Assembly: GCA_021106995.1 (NCBI GenBank)
Contig: JAIOTG010000025.1
Location: forward strand, 1 to 17,647
Direction of reading: 5' to 3'
From: a bacterium
GTDB taxonomy: Bacteria > Patescibacteriota > Patescibacteriia > Patescibacteriales > JAGXOH01
DNA: 17,647 nt
Each line of letters begins with the position of its first letter. The stretch's first letter is position 1. Under the pieces are notes generated by a model, which was not told where the DNA came from, searched no databases, and was given only the letters and a program-made list of their open reading frames with translations. The position numbers and the translations under genes were made by a program. Below are positions 7,952 to 15,511 of this stretch, piece by piece.

Positions 7952-8698
7952 TTATACATCAGAGTGAACGTCTATAAATTTTACCTCTATTTTAAATTTA
8001 TTTTTTACTAAATTTCCCAAATTTCTAATTCCAAAAACTTCTGTATTATAATGCCCAGCATTTATAAAATTAATTTCATCCTCTTCTACTGCTCGAACTA
8101 TTTCCTCTCTAACGTCACCACAGATATAAACGTCTGCCCCCAATTCTTTTGCCAGTTTATATTCCGGAGACGCTCCACCGGAAATAACGCCTACTTTTTT
8201 TATTTTCTTAGGACCGGCTAAAATAGAATAAGGATCTTTTTTAATATTTTTCTTAACTAACTCTAAAAATTTATTGATATCAACCTTGTTTTCTAAATCT
8301 CCTATGAAACCAACATAAACTGGTTTTATATTTTTAATTCCCAAAATTTTACATATACTAGCATTATTTCCTATAGTCTTATGAGCATCAAGGGGAAGAT
8401 GAAAACCAGCTAAACTAATATTGTTCTCAAGTAATAACTTTAATCTATTTTTCAAAACACCTTTTATTTGAGGAGGTTTTCCTAATTGATTATCAAACAT
8501 ACCATGATGAACCATTATCATTTGGGCCTTCTCCTCTATGGCTTTTTTAATTAATTTTTGAGATAGGCTAACTCCTGTTATAATTTTTTTAACATTTAAA
8601 TCGCCCCCTACTTGCAAACCATTAACACAATAATCCTCAAAATCTTTAACCTTAAGATAATCCTCGCAAAATTTTATAATTTTATTTCTATTTGTCAT
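7952..8698 (-). CDS. Nif3/YbgI-family dinuclear metal protein
   Basis: This 248-residue protein of the Nif3-like (GTP cyclohydrolase I type 2 homolog, YbgI) family forms ring-shaped hexamers with a two-metal centre. Its biological reaction is not well settled. The expected ligands are visible: H64-H65 in MVHHGMFD, D104 in LPLDAHKTIGNN, and H216 and E220 in AGHYNTEVFGIRNL. The N-terminal DYCVNGLQVG also matches. It is a short form without the inserted PII-like domain seen in some homologs. It sits between pheS (4 bases upstream) and pheT (15 bases downstream), so it is expected to be made with PheRS. This placement is unusual and may or may not be functional. The family call is secure and the function unknown. 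Confidence 0.92.
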   Translation of the reverse strand: MTNRNKIIKFCEDYLKVKDFEDYCVNGLQVGGDLNVKKIITGVSLSQKLIKKAIEEKAQMIMVHHGMFDNQLGKPPQIKGVLKNRLKLLLENNISLAGFHLPLDAHKTIGNNASICKILGIKNIKPVYVGFIGDLENKVDINKFLELVKKNIKKDPYSILAGPKKIKKVGVISGGASPEYKLAKELGADVYICGDVREEIVRAVEEDEINFINAGHYNTEVFGIRNLGNLVKNKFKIEVKFIDVHSDV

Positions 8699-8702
8699 AT
8701 TT

Positions 8703-9728
8703 TTAAAATTGATTTAAAAATTTTAAATTATTACTTTGAAAAAGTCTAATATCACTAATTCCAAACTTCATCATAGCCAACCTGTCCCAACCAAATCCAA
8801 AGGCAAAACCAGAATATTTTTCCGGATCTATTTTTCCAGCCCTTAAAACGTTGGGATGAATCATACCAGCGCCACCCATTTCTAACCAACCGGTATTTTT
8901 ACAACTAGGGCACCCCCTACCTCCACAAATAGTACAGCTCATATCAACCTCTAATCCAGGTTCGACAAAAGGAAAGAAACCAGGCCTAATCCTAATGGTC
9001 ACATCTTTTTCAAATATTTTTGAAAGCATTTCTCTTACAACAGCCTTAAGATTGGCAACAGAAATATCCTCATCTATAAACAAACACTCTATTTGAAAAA
9101 AACTATGTTCATGACAAGCATCAACTGCCTCATTTCTAAAAGCTCTTCCTGGAACAACTCCACGAAAAGGGGCTCCGTATTTCTGCATAGCTCTCACCTG
9201 TACTGGAGAGGTGTGAGTCCTCATAACTAAATCATAATCACCTTCCTTGTTTTTTTTATCAATATAAAAAGTGTCCTGCATATCCCTGGCTGGATGATTT
9301 TTAGGGATATTTAAGGCCTCAAAACAATAATAATCGCTCTCTAATTCAGGGCCATCTAAAATCATAAAGCCCATAGAAGTAAAAAGTTCTTCCAATTCAT
9401 TCTGCACTATAGTGAGAGGATTAAGGTGTCCTATCTCTGCTTTTACACCAGGGAGGCTCACATCAATATCTCTAGAAGAAAAATAGCCCGATATATCCTC
9501 TTTTTTTCTTTCAATTTCTTTTCTTATCTCTTTTTTAATCTGATTACCCAATCTTCCCATCTCTTTTTTCTGCTCTTCTCCTAAGTTTTTTAAATTTCTC
9601 AAAATTTTAGTCAACTCCCCTTTTCTCCCCAGATATTTAATTTCCAAATTATTAATATCAATTTCCTTTTTTATTTTACTTATTTTATTTATCACCTCCT
9701 CTTTAATTTTTTGTAATTCATTTTTCAT
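8703..9728 (-). CDS. pheS: Phenylalanyl-tRNA synthetase alpha subunit
   Basis: This 341-residue class II synthetase catalytic subunit forms Phe-tRNA with PheT. An N-terminal coiled coil that grips tRNA (about 1-80) is followed by the catalytic core: GHLNPLTIVQNELEELF, NHPARDMQDTFY (144-155), RTHTSPVQVRAMQ, FRNEAVDACHEHSFFQIE (motif 2) and FGFGWDRLAMM (motif 3, R316). Four Cys (C265, C268, C273, C276) in a CX2CX4CX2C pattern form a probable zinc knuckle, present in many PheS but not in E. coli PheS. I chose the ATG at 9728-9726. A TTG three codons upstream (9737) is in frame, but it has no advantage and would leave almost no gap after the preceding gene. The identification is secure. Confidence 0.96.
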   Translation of the reverse strand: MKNELQKIKEEVINKISKIKKEIDINNLEIKYLGRKGELTKILRNLKNLGEEQKKEMGRLGNQIKKEIRKEIERKKEDISGYFSSRDIDVSLPGVKAEIGHLNPLTIVQNELEELFTSMGFMILDGPELESDYYCFEALNIPKNHPARDMQDTFYIDKKNKEGDYDLVMRTHTSPVQVRAMQKYGAPFRGVVPGRAFRNEAVDACHEHSFFQIECLFIDEDISVANLKAVVREMLSKIFEKDVTIRIRPGFFPFVEPGLEVDMSCTICGGRGCPSCKNTGWLEMGGAGMIHPNVLRAGKIDPEKYSGFAFGFGWDRLAMMKFGISDIRLFQSNNLKFLNQF

Positions 9729-9738
9729 AATATACAAA

Positions 9739-10131
9739 TTAAATATTTTTTATTTTACTGCGATTATAATTAAGCCAAAAAAATTCTAATAATATCAAGC
9801 CTCCTGCCAAAAAAAATAAATTTAACCAGGTTAAGAGATTTTGTGATTGAAGCCAAAAAATCGCTATAACCAAAAAAGCAAACAAGAAAGATTGTCTAAA
9901 AGCAATTTTAACTGAATGAAAAACCAAATCTTTCTTCAAAACAACAAACCTGGTTAAAAAACCTAAAACAGCAAAAGATCCACTTAAAGCAAAAAATAAA
10001 GTGATATAAAAAAGCAAAAGTCCAATCCAATTAGTGAGATAAGGGTCTATTGATAATAAAACATAAAAAAAGGCCCCCCAACACAAAAGAGCACTAAAAC
10101 TCATTAATATTAAATAATTTTTTAAAGTCAT
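9739..10131 (-). CDS. Four-helix hypothetical membrane protein
   Basis: This 130-residue, very hydrophobic protein has four likely transmembrane helices at about 5-27, 33-60, 80-96 and 99-120. A basic loop lies between helices two and three (TRFVVLKKD), and the tail is short and basic (NYNRSKIKNI). There are no catalytic-looking residues. I do not recognise a family. It lies 6 bases after the MscS-type channel and 10 bases before pheS, so it belongs to the same operon. Its place beside the channel suggests a membrane role, but that is only context. Confidence 0.75.
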   Translation of the reverse strand: MTLKNYLILMSFSALLCWGAFFYVLLSIDPYLTNWIGLLLFYITLFFALSGSFAVLGFLTRFVVLKKDLVFHSVKIAFRQSFLFAFLVIAIFWLQSQNLLTWLNLFFLAGGLILLEFFWLNYNRSKIKNI

Positions 10132-10137
10132 ATAATT

Positions 10138-11190
10138 TTATTTTTTTAATTCAATAGTTTGAGTAGGAAAAGCCATATCAATTTCTTCTTTTTCGAATTT
10201 ACGAGCTATGTCTAAATTTATTTTCTGCCTAATATCCATATATTCCCCATAATCAGGAGAATTTACGTAAAAAATCGCTTCATAAATAAGACTAAAATCT
10301 CCAAACTCTTTAAAATGAACCCTTTCAAGTCTGTTCTTTTCATTCTTTTCAATAATTTCCCTTAAAAATTCCGGTATTTTTTCCAAAAGATCAGGCCTTA
10401 TTCCATAGACAACTCCTATATTAAAAACTATTCTTCTAGAATTCATTTTTCCAAAATTTCTAATTTGAGAGTTAGTTAGCTCACTATTAGAAACAACCAA
10501 CTCTTCTCCTTGTAATAAAATAATTCTAGTACTTTTTATTCCAACCCTCTCTACGGTTCCATAATTTTCTCCCAACACTATAAAATCACCAACTTTAAAT
10601 GGTTTATCCAAAAGAATAGTTAATGAACTAAAAAGATCTCCTAATACATTTTGCAAGGCCAAGGCAACTGCTATTCCCCCTATTCCTAAACCAGCTATTA
10701 GGGAAGTGACATTATAACCCATATTGGATAAAATCAGCACAACTGCTCCTACCCAAATAACTATTTTTACAACTGATCCTCCTAATTTTATAATACCGAC
10801 ACCTTCCTGACCACCTTTCTTCTCTATCATCACATTAACGCCATAATCAATTAAACTCTCTACAAATCTTATTACATAATAAACCACGGAAATCAAAAAG
10901 ATATAATTAATTGCCTTATCAATAATTGAATCAAGATTTATATAAAAAGATCCGGCATAAAGGGATACCATTACATAAAAAGGCCAATGAATATTATTTA
11001 TCGCGCCAATAACAATATCGTCGATTTGAGTTTTTGTTTTTTCACTTAAAGCTTTTAGTCTTGATACTATAATAGATTTGAATATCTTTAAAGCTATTAA
11101 AACAGCAAAGAAGATAACTATTGACCAAAGCCAACTGTTTAAAGAATTACCTAAAAAAAATGCTTGAATTTGAAAATAATCTTGGAACAT
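10138..11190 (-). CDS. MscS-family mechanosensitive channel
   Basis: This 350-residue small-conductance mechanosensitive channel opens under membrane tension and releases solutes on osmotic downshock. Hydrophobic helices lie at about 18-40, 65-85 and 92-115, followed by 137-155 and the pore-lining helix. That helix has the Gly/Ala-rich pattern GLGIGGIAVALALQNVLGDL (167-186), typical of MscS TM3. Next comes the beta domain with DKPFKVGDFIVLG (195-207) and GTVERVGIKSTRI, and then LVVSNSELTNSQIRNF. A cytosolic alpha/beta domain follows to the C-terminus. The length is between E. coli MscS (286) and larger members, and there are more helices than in MscS. It begins 17 bases after valS. The family call is secure; gating properties cannot be read from the sequence. 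Confidence 0.93.
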   Translation of the reverse strand: MFQDYFQIQAFFLGNSLNSWLWSIVIFFAVLIALKIFKSIIVSRLKALSEKTKTQIDDIVIGAINNIHWPFYVMVSLYAGSFYINLDSIIDKAINYIFLISVVYYVIRFVESLIDYGVNVMIEKKGGQEGVGIIKLGGSVVKIVIWVGAVVLILSNMGYNVTSLIAGLGIGGIAVALALQNVLGDLFSSLTILLDKPFKVGDFIVLGENYGTVERVGIKSTRIILLQGEELVVSNSELTNSQIRNFGKMNSRRIVFNIGVVYGIRPDLLEKIPEFLREIIEKNEKNRLERVHFKEFGDFSLIYEAIFYVNSPDYGEYMDIRQKINLDIARKFEKEEIDMAFPTQTIELKK

Positions 11191-11207
11191 ATTTTTTAAT
11201 TTTATAT

Positions 11208-13892
11208 TTATAAATTACTTATTTTATTTTTTAATTTTTTAATTTCATCCCTTGAAGTCTTTAAAATTTTTTCCACCTTCTTCACAACTTCCCCTGGAGC
11301 CTTGTCTGTAAAATCTTTATTTTCCAATTTTTTCTCCGAAATATTTATAGCATTATTAAGCTTATCTATTTCTTTATTTATTCTCTCTCTTTCTTTATCT
11401 TTATCAATAGCTCCTATCAAATAAATTTCTACATCGTCTATAACTAAATAAATAGAGTCCTTAATTTTCTCTCTTTTTTCTTTAATTTCAATTTTATCAA
11501 TTCCAGTTTTTAATTTCTTGATTAAATGGGCCTGGCTTTCAATTAAATCTTTTTTAGCACCAGCATGAATAATTGCCTCTATTTTTTTAGCTGGCTCAAT
11601 ATTATTTTCTGATCTAGCGTTTCTAATTGATTCTATTATGTCTATTATTATTTTAAAATCATCGCCCATTCCAAGGTTGGAATTTTTCGCAGAAAAATCA
11701 ATAAAACAATTTATATTAGGCCAACTTTCAATTATTAATTGTTTTTCTTCATTTAATAAACTCCAAATACTTTCAGTCACAAACGGTATATATGGATGTA
11801 GTAATTTCAAAATATTTTTTAAAACAAATATTAAAACTTCTTCTTTATTGTCATTTTCATTAAACTTTGATGCCTCAATATACCAATCTGCAAACTTGTG
11901 CCACAAAAAATCCCTTAATTCCTCTCCTGCCATTGAAAAATTGTAATATATAATACTATTATTAACAGTAATGATGGTTTTCGCTAATTCCATAACAATC
12001 CATTCTTCAGATAAATTTTTTAATTCTGGTACAATATCTGAATCTATTTGATAATATTTTTCATCCACTGATAACAATATATAACGACTTACATTCCATA
12101 ATTTATTAATAAAGTTTCTAAAACTAGCTACTTTTTCTTCGTTTAGCTTTAAATCATTTCCCGAACTCGCTCCTATAATTAAAGAAAGTCTAGTAGCATC
12201 AGCTCCAAATTTCTCAATAGTATCCAAAGGATCAATAACGTTCCCTTTTGATTTACTCATCTTTTTTCCCTTGTCGTCCAATACTAAACCGTGCAAATAA
12301 ACATCCTGAAAAGGAATATCTTCTAAGGCATAGGTAGTCATAATAATCATCCTGGCAATCCAAAAAAACAATATATCATAACCAGTTTCCAAAACTGCAG
12401 TGGGATGAAAATTTTTAAAATCATCACTATCTATTACTAATTTACCGTCTTTAATACTAATCTGATCAGCCGAATTAACCAGGGTAGAAAAAGTCCAAAG
12501 CCCAGATGAAAACCAAGTATCCAAGGTGTCTCTATCTTGAATCCAGCCATCTTCTTTAGGCTCCTCAATACCTACATAAATTTCCTCACCTTTATACCAA
12601 ACTGGAACTTGATGACCAAACCAAATTTGCCTGGAAATACACCAATCTCTTAAATTATCCATCCAATGGAAATAATTTTTCTCAAATCTTTTAGGAAATA
12701 TATTTATCTTCTCTCTGCCAAACACTCCATTTCTAACAGCTTCAGTAGAAAGCTCTTTAATACTTTTGCCATATTTAGGTATTTTTTTATTAACATCTAA
12801 AAACCACTGCAAACTTGGCAAGGGTTCTATAGCGGTATCACAACGATAACAAATAGAAAGATTATTTCCTACGTCTTCCTCTTTTTCTATTAATTCTTGT
12901 TCTTTTAAGCCATTAACAATTAAATCTCTTGCCTCTTTTACTGGAAGATTAGAAAAATCACCAAAATCTTTCTTTATTTTACCCTCCTCATCAATTACCT
13001 TAATAATTTTCAAATCATTTTTAGTAGCCATATCCCAATCAACCGCTGAGTGAGCCGGAGTAACTCCCAAGGCACCGGTTCCGAATTCCATATCAACATT
13101 TCTGTCAGCTATAATTTTTAAATTTAATTTAATTCCTAGAAAATCAACCTTATACTCTTTACCAATATACTTTTTATAACGATTATCCTTAGGATTAACT
13201 GCTACCGCAGTATCGCCAAGCTTAGTTTCTGGACGAGTAGTGGCAATAGAAAAAGGAAAATCTTTGCTATATTTAAAAGTATATAATTTTGTATTCTGAT
13301 CCTTATATTCAACCTCGTCATCAGATAAAGTGGATCTGCAACAAGGACACCAATTAACAATTCTCTCTCCTCTATAAATCAAGTCATCTTCATGCATCAT
13401 TTTAAAAACACTCCGCACAACCCTGGTTCTAACCTCGTCCAGGGTATAAGCCTCTCTACTCCAATCACAAGAACTTCCCATTTTTCTCACTTGGTTAACT
13501 ATAGTATCATGAGAATTACTAGCAAACTCCTCTACTCTTTTTAAAAATTTTTTCCTACCAAGATCATGCCTATTTTTGCCTTCACTATTGATTATTTTGT
13601 CTACTTTAGCCTGAGTTGCTATAGCAGCATGATCCGTCCCAGGAACCCACAAAGTCCTAAATCCTCTCATTCTATAAAAACGCGTCAAAATGTCCTCATA
13701 AGCAAGCATAGAGGCATGTCCCAGATGGAGCGTGCCAGTTACATTGGGTGGTGGCATTACGATGGAATAAAAAGGAGCATCCTTTTCCAAATTTAAATTA
13801 TCAGGATTAAAGTATCCTGATTTTTCCCAACTATCATAAACTTTTTTCTCATATTTTTTAGGAGAATAAACTTTGTCTACATCTAATTTCAT
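11208..13892 (-). CDS. valS: Valyl-tRNA synthetase
   Basis: This 894-residue class Ia synthetase charges tRNA-Val and edits misactivated threonine. The ATP-binding HIGH motif appears as HLGH (56-59) in NVTGTLHLGHA, and KMSKS is at 544-548. The CP1 editing domain contains SIATTRPETKLGDTAVAV (215-232). Paired cysteines in NWCPCCRSTLS (180-190) and in CYRCDTAIEPLPS (348-360) probably bind zinc. An anticodon-binding helical domain follows, then a C-terminal coiled-coil arm (about 825-894) typical of ValRS. It is the first gene of the eight-gene minus-strand operon. It has a leader of about 100 nt that can fold into a long hairpin. The ATG is the first start after that leader and matches the family N-terminus. 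The identification is secure. Confidence 0.97.
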   Translation of the reverse strand: MKLDVDKVYSPKKYEKKVYDSWEKSGYFNPDNLNLEKDAPFYSIVMPPPNVTGTLHLGHASMLAYEDILTRFYRMRGFRTLWVPGTDHAAIATQAKVDKIINSEGKNRHDLGRKKFLKRVEEFASNSHDTIVNQVRKMGSSCDWSREAYTLDEVRTRVVRSVFKMMHEDDLIYRGERIVNWCPCCRSTLSDDEVEYKDQNTKLYTFKYSKDFPFSIATTRPETKLGDTAVAVNPKDNRYKKYIGKEYKVDFLGIKLNLKIIADRNVDMEFGTGALGVTPAHSAVDWDMATKNDLKIIKVIDEEGKIKKDFGDFSNLPVKEARDLIVNGLKEQELIEKEEDVGNNLSICYRCDTAIEPLPSLQWFLDVNKKIPKYGKSIKELSTEAVRNGVFGREKINIFPKRFEKNYFHWMDNLRDWCISRQIWFGHQVPVWYKGEEIYVGIEEPKEDGWIQDRDTLDTWFSSGLWTFSTLVNSADQISIKDGKLVIDSDDFKNFHPTAVLETGYDILFFWIARMIIMTTYALEDIPFQDVYLHGLVLDDKGKKMSKSKGNVIDPLDTIEKFGADATRLSLIIGASSGNDLKLNEEKVASFRNFINKLWNVSRYILLSVDEKYYQIDSDIVPELKNLSEEWIVMELAKTIITVNNSIIYYNFSMAGEELRDFLWHKFADWYIEASKFNENDNKEEVLIFVLKNILKLLHPYIPFVTESIWSLLNEEKQLIIESWPNINCFIDFSAKNSNLGMGDDFKIIIDIIESIRNARSENNIEPAKKIEAIIHAGAKKDLIESQAHLIKKLKTGIDKIEIKEKREKIKDSIYLVIDDVEIYLIGAIDKDKERERINKEIDKLNNAINISEKKLENKDFTDKAPGEVVKKVEKILKTSRDEIKKLKNKISNL

Positions 13893-13908
13893 AAAAAAAT
13901 AAAACGAA

Positions 13909-13984
13909 ACCTTGTTTAAAAATAGGCCTTTTATTAGCGTTAACTATAAGTTAGCTTAACAAAACAGAGGCTTTTTGGCAAGGT
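13909..13984 (-). promoter_or_regulatory. valS: Structured valS leader, nested long hairpin
   Basis: In the minus-strand RNA five nested helices line up: ACCTTG (13984-13979) with CAAGGT (13914-13909); AAAAA (13976-13972) with TTTTT (13922-13918); GCC (13971-13969) with GGC (13928-13926); TTTTGTTA (13964-13957) with TAATAAAA (13936-13929); and TAACT (13953-13949) with AGTTA (13945-13941). One pair is G.U on the minus strand and would be A.C on the plus strand, favouring valS RNA. A U-rich stretch follows the inner hairpin, so attenuation is conceivable. No T-box sequence is present. Confidence 0.45.
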
Positions 13985-13994
13985 GACTATTTTC

Positions 13995-14023
13995 TTGACA
14001 CTTTATAAAACTTAATATAATAT
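13995..14023 (+). promoter_or_regulatory. Promoter for the DHH-like gene
   Basis: A perfect TTGACA (13995-14000) is followed by TATAAT (14016-14021, 15-base spacer) or by TAATAT (14018-14023, 17-base spacer). The predicted start is near 14028, about 60 bases before the ATG at 14091. It overlaps the opposing valS promoter. Confidence 0.65.
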
Positions 14024-14029
14024 TTTCAA
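14002..14029 (-). promoter_or_regulatory. valS: Probable valS operon promoter
   Basis: On the minus strand TTGAAA (14029-14024) is followed by 16 bases and TATAAA (14007-14002), each one mismatch from consensus. Transcription would start near 13995, giving a leader of about 100 nt before valS. The site overlaps the promoter of the opposite gene. Confidence 0.5.
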
Positions 14030-14045
14030 GTTAGACATAAAACTT

Positions 14046-14074
14046 TTATTTATAAGAATTCTTTTTATAAATAA
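14046..14074 (+). repeat. AT-only inverted repeat in the 5' leader of the DHH-like gene
   Basis: TTATTTATAA (14046-14055) and TTATAAATAA (14065-14074) form a perfect 10-bp stem with a 9-nt loop, ending 16 bases before the start codon. It is made only of A and T, so it is weak as RNA, and in this AT-rich background it may be chance. It could also be an operator-like site. Confidence 0.35.
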
Positions 14075-14090
14075 TTATAAAAAAGATAGA

Positions 14091-15236
14091 ATGCTTGATA
14101 AAAATCAACAAATCATAAATCAAATAAAAAAAGCCAATAAAGTATTAGTTGCCGGATATATATCTTGGAATGAAGAAGTTTTGCTCTCTTCTTTAAGTAT
14201 AAAACTGATTTTAGAAAAAATGGGTAAAAAATGCGATATAATACTCGAAAATGATGATGACAAAAATTATCTAAAGCCATCACTTGATATTTTTTCCATT
14301 TTTAAAGGTTTTAATGAAATAAAAAAAGACCTAGGCAACTTGTCTGATTTTATAATTTCGCTTAATTTGGAAAATTCTAAAATTGAGAAGGTTAAATATA
14401 AAATTACTGAAAAAAACCTAAACTTCTACATAACTCCGTCAAATGGTTATTTTTCTCAAAACGACGTAAAAACCAAAAATTCCTCTTTCAAGTATGACTT
14501 AATTATTATACTTGGAACTCCTGACTTAGACTCGCTAGGAAAAATTTACGAAAACGCTACCGACTTCTTCTACCAAACTTCAATCATCAACATTGATAAT
14601 CACGCATCCAACGAAGAATTTGGACAAATAAATATAGTAGACTTAAACAAAACTTCTATCTCAGAGATTATTTTTGATATTTTTAACAATGAAAATAAAA
14701 ATTATCTCAGTAATGAAATCTTTGATTGTCTTTTGGGTGGAATTATTTATAAAACCAAAAATTTTAAAAATCCCGTAACTCCTCAAACCTTATCAGCAAC
14801 CTATAATTTGATCAATCTTGGAGCTGACAAAGAAAAAATAATGAAACAATTTTACAGATCTAGAGATCTTAATGTTTTTAAACTTTGGGGAAGAGCTCTA
14901 AATAATTTAGCCAGATTAAAAGACAAAAACAATTTAATATGGACCACTCTCTCTGAAAACGATTTTAATGAAACCCAAACAAAAGAAGGACATCTTAGCA
15001 ATTTAATTGATGAAATAATAATAAACATACCGGGCATAGACGCTTTAATTATTTTTTACAAAATTAAAAATGAAAGTAATGTTGCAATATATTCTCAAAA
15101 AAATATAAACTTAAATAAATTTTTTGAAAAATATAAACCAGTTGGTAATAATGATTTTATTCAAATAAAGACAAAAGAAAAAATTGAGGATATCAAAAAT
15201 AATGTAATAAGAATATTAAAAGAAGAATTAAAATAA
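14091..15236 (+). CDS. DHH/NrnA-like protein with degraded catalytic motifs
   Basis: This 381-residue protein has the domain order of DHH-family phosphoesterases such as NrnA (nanoRNase/pAp phosphatase): a DHH domain (about 1-245), then a DHHA1-like domain (about 290-381). The backbone pattern is kept, but active-site residues are lost. The first motif, normally HxxPDxD, reads YISWNEE (23-29). The second, normally with Asp in LDTADLDRLG-like sequence, reads LGTPDLDSLG (141-150). The DHH triad reads DNH (169-171) in NIDNHASNEEFG. The fourth, normally DTGxF, reads YKTKNF (220-225). The GGGH loop of DHHA1 reads VGNND (351-355). It is therefore probably a non-catalytic relative with a binding or structural role. 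It has its own strong promoter and stands alone before a terminator. The fold call is moderately confident and the loss of activity is inference. Confidence 0.75.
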   Translation: MLDKNQQIINQIKKANKVLVAGYISWNEEVLLSSLSIKLILEKMGKKCDIILENDDDKNYLKPSLDIFSIFKGFNEIKKDLGNLSDFIISLNLENSKIEKVKYKITEKNLNFYITPSNGYFSQNDVKTKNSSFKYDLIIILGTPDLDSLGKIYENATDFFYQTSIINIDNHASNEEFGQINIVDLNKTSISEIIFDIFNNENKNYLSNEIFDCLLGGIIYKTKNFKNPVTPQTLSATYNLINLGADKEKIMKQFYRSRDLNVFKLWGRALNNLARLKDKNNLIWTTLSENDFNETQTKEGHLSNLIDEIIINIPGIDALIIFYKIKNESNVAIYSQKNINLNKFFEKYKPVGNNDFIQIKTKEKIEDIKNNVIRILKEELK

Positions 15237-15296
15237 AAAATCCTCCTAAAAAACTTGAAGAAATAAAAAATTAATGGTAATTTAATACTAGGTTTC

Positions 15297-15332
15297 TTAA
15301 TAAACTGTTAAAAATGGTTTATTAATTTTTTT
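15297..15332 (+). terminator. AT-rich intrinsic terminator after the DHH-like gene
   Basis: TTAATAAAC (15297-15305) and GTTTATTAA (15317-15325) form a perfect 9-bp stem with an 11-nt loop, followed directly by seven T (15326-15332). It lies 60 bases after the stop of the DHH-like gene and 6 bases before tRNA-Ile. I see no clear promoter for the tRNA between them. Confidence 0.65.
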
Positions 15333-15338
15333 AATTAA

Positions 15339-15414
15339 GGGCATGTAGCTCAGGGGTCAGAGCGCCACGCTTATAACGTGGATGTCGGTGGTTCAATTCC
15401 ACCCATGCCCACCA
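15339..15414 (+). tRNA. tRNA-Ile, anticodon UAU
   Basis: The full cloverleaf is present, 76 nt with encoded CCA: acceptor GGGCATG/CATGCCC (7 bp), D arm GCTC/GAGC, anticodon stem CCACG/CGTGG with loop CTTATAA, 5-nt variable loop, T arm GGTGG-TTCAATT-CCACC, and discriminator A. Bases 34-36 are TAT, which reads AUA, so this is an isoleucine tRNA. The acceptor start GGGC and A73 agree with Ile. Most bacteria read AUA with a CAU tRNA modified to lysidine by TilS; a UAU anticodon does not need that. AUA codons are frequent in this window. Confidence 0.93.
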
Positions 15415-15424
15415 CCCACAAATT

Positions 15425-15504
15425 AAAAATCAAAAGTCGAAAATCAAAAATATTATAAATTTTTAATCTAATTTTGTCATTTTGGTTTTTAAGTTTTGGT
15501 TTTT
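15425..15504 (+). repeat. Imperfect inverted repeat between the two tRNA genes
   Basis: The A-rich arm at 15425-15449 and the T-rich arm at 15480-15504 pair at about 22 of 25 positions, including two G.U pairs, around a 30-nt loop. The 5' arm itself holds near-repeats of AAATCAAAA. The low complexity weakens the case. It could be a processing or termination hairpin between co-transcribed tRNAs, or one copy of a dispersed intergenic repeat. Confidence 0.4.
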
Positions 15505-15511
15505 TTATTTT

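Noticed and set aside
9735..9737. In-frame TTG as an upstream start for pheS
   Set aside because: ATG three codons later agrees with all other genes in the window and keeps a normal gap to the preceding gene.
13893..14001. T-box riboswitch upstream of valS
   Set aside because: No AGGGTGG-type T-box sequence is present; only a hairpin leader can be supported.
15255..15283. TTGAAG-N17-TAATTT as a promoter for tRNA-Ile
   Set aside because: The match is weak and a terminator-like hairpin lies between it and the tRNA.
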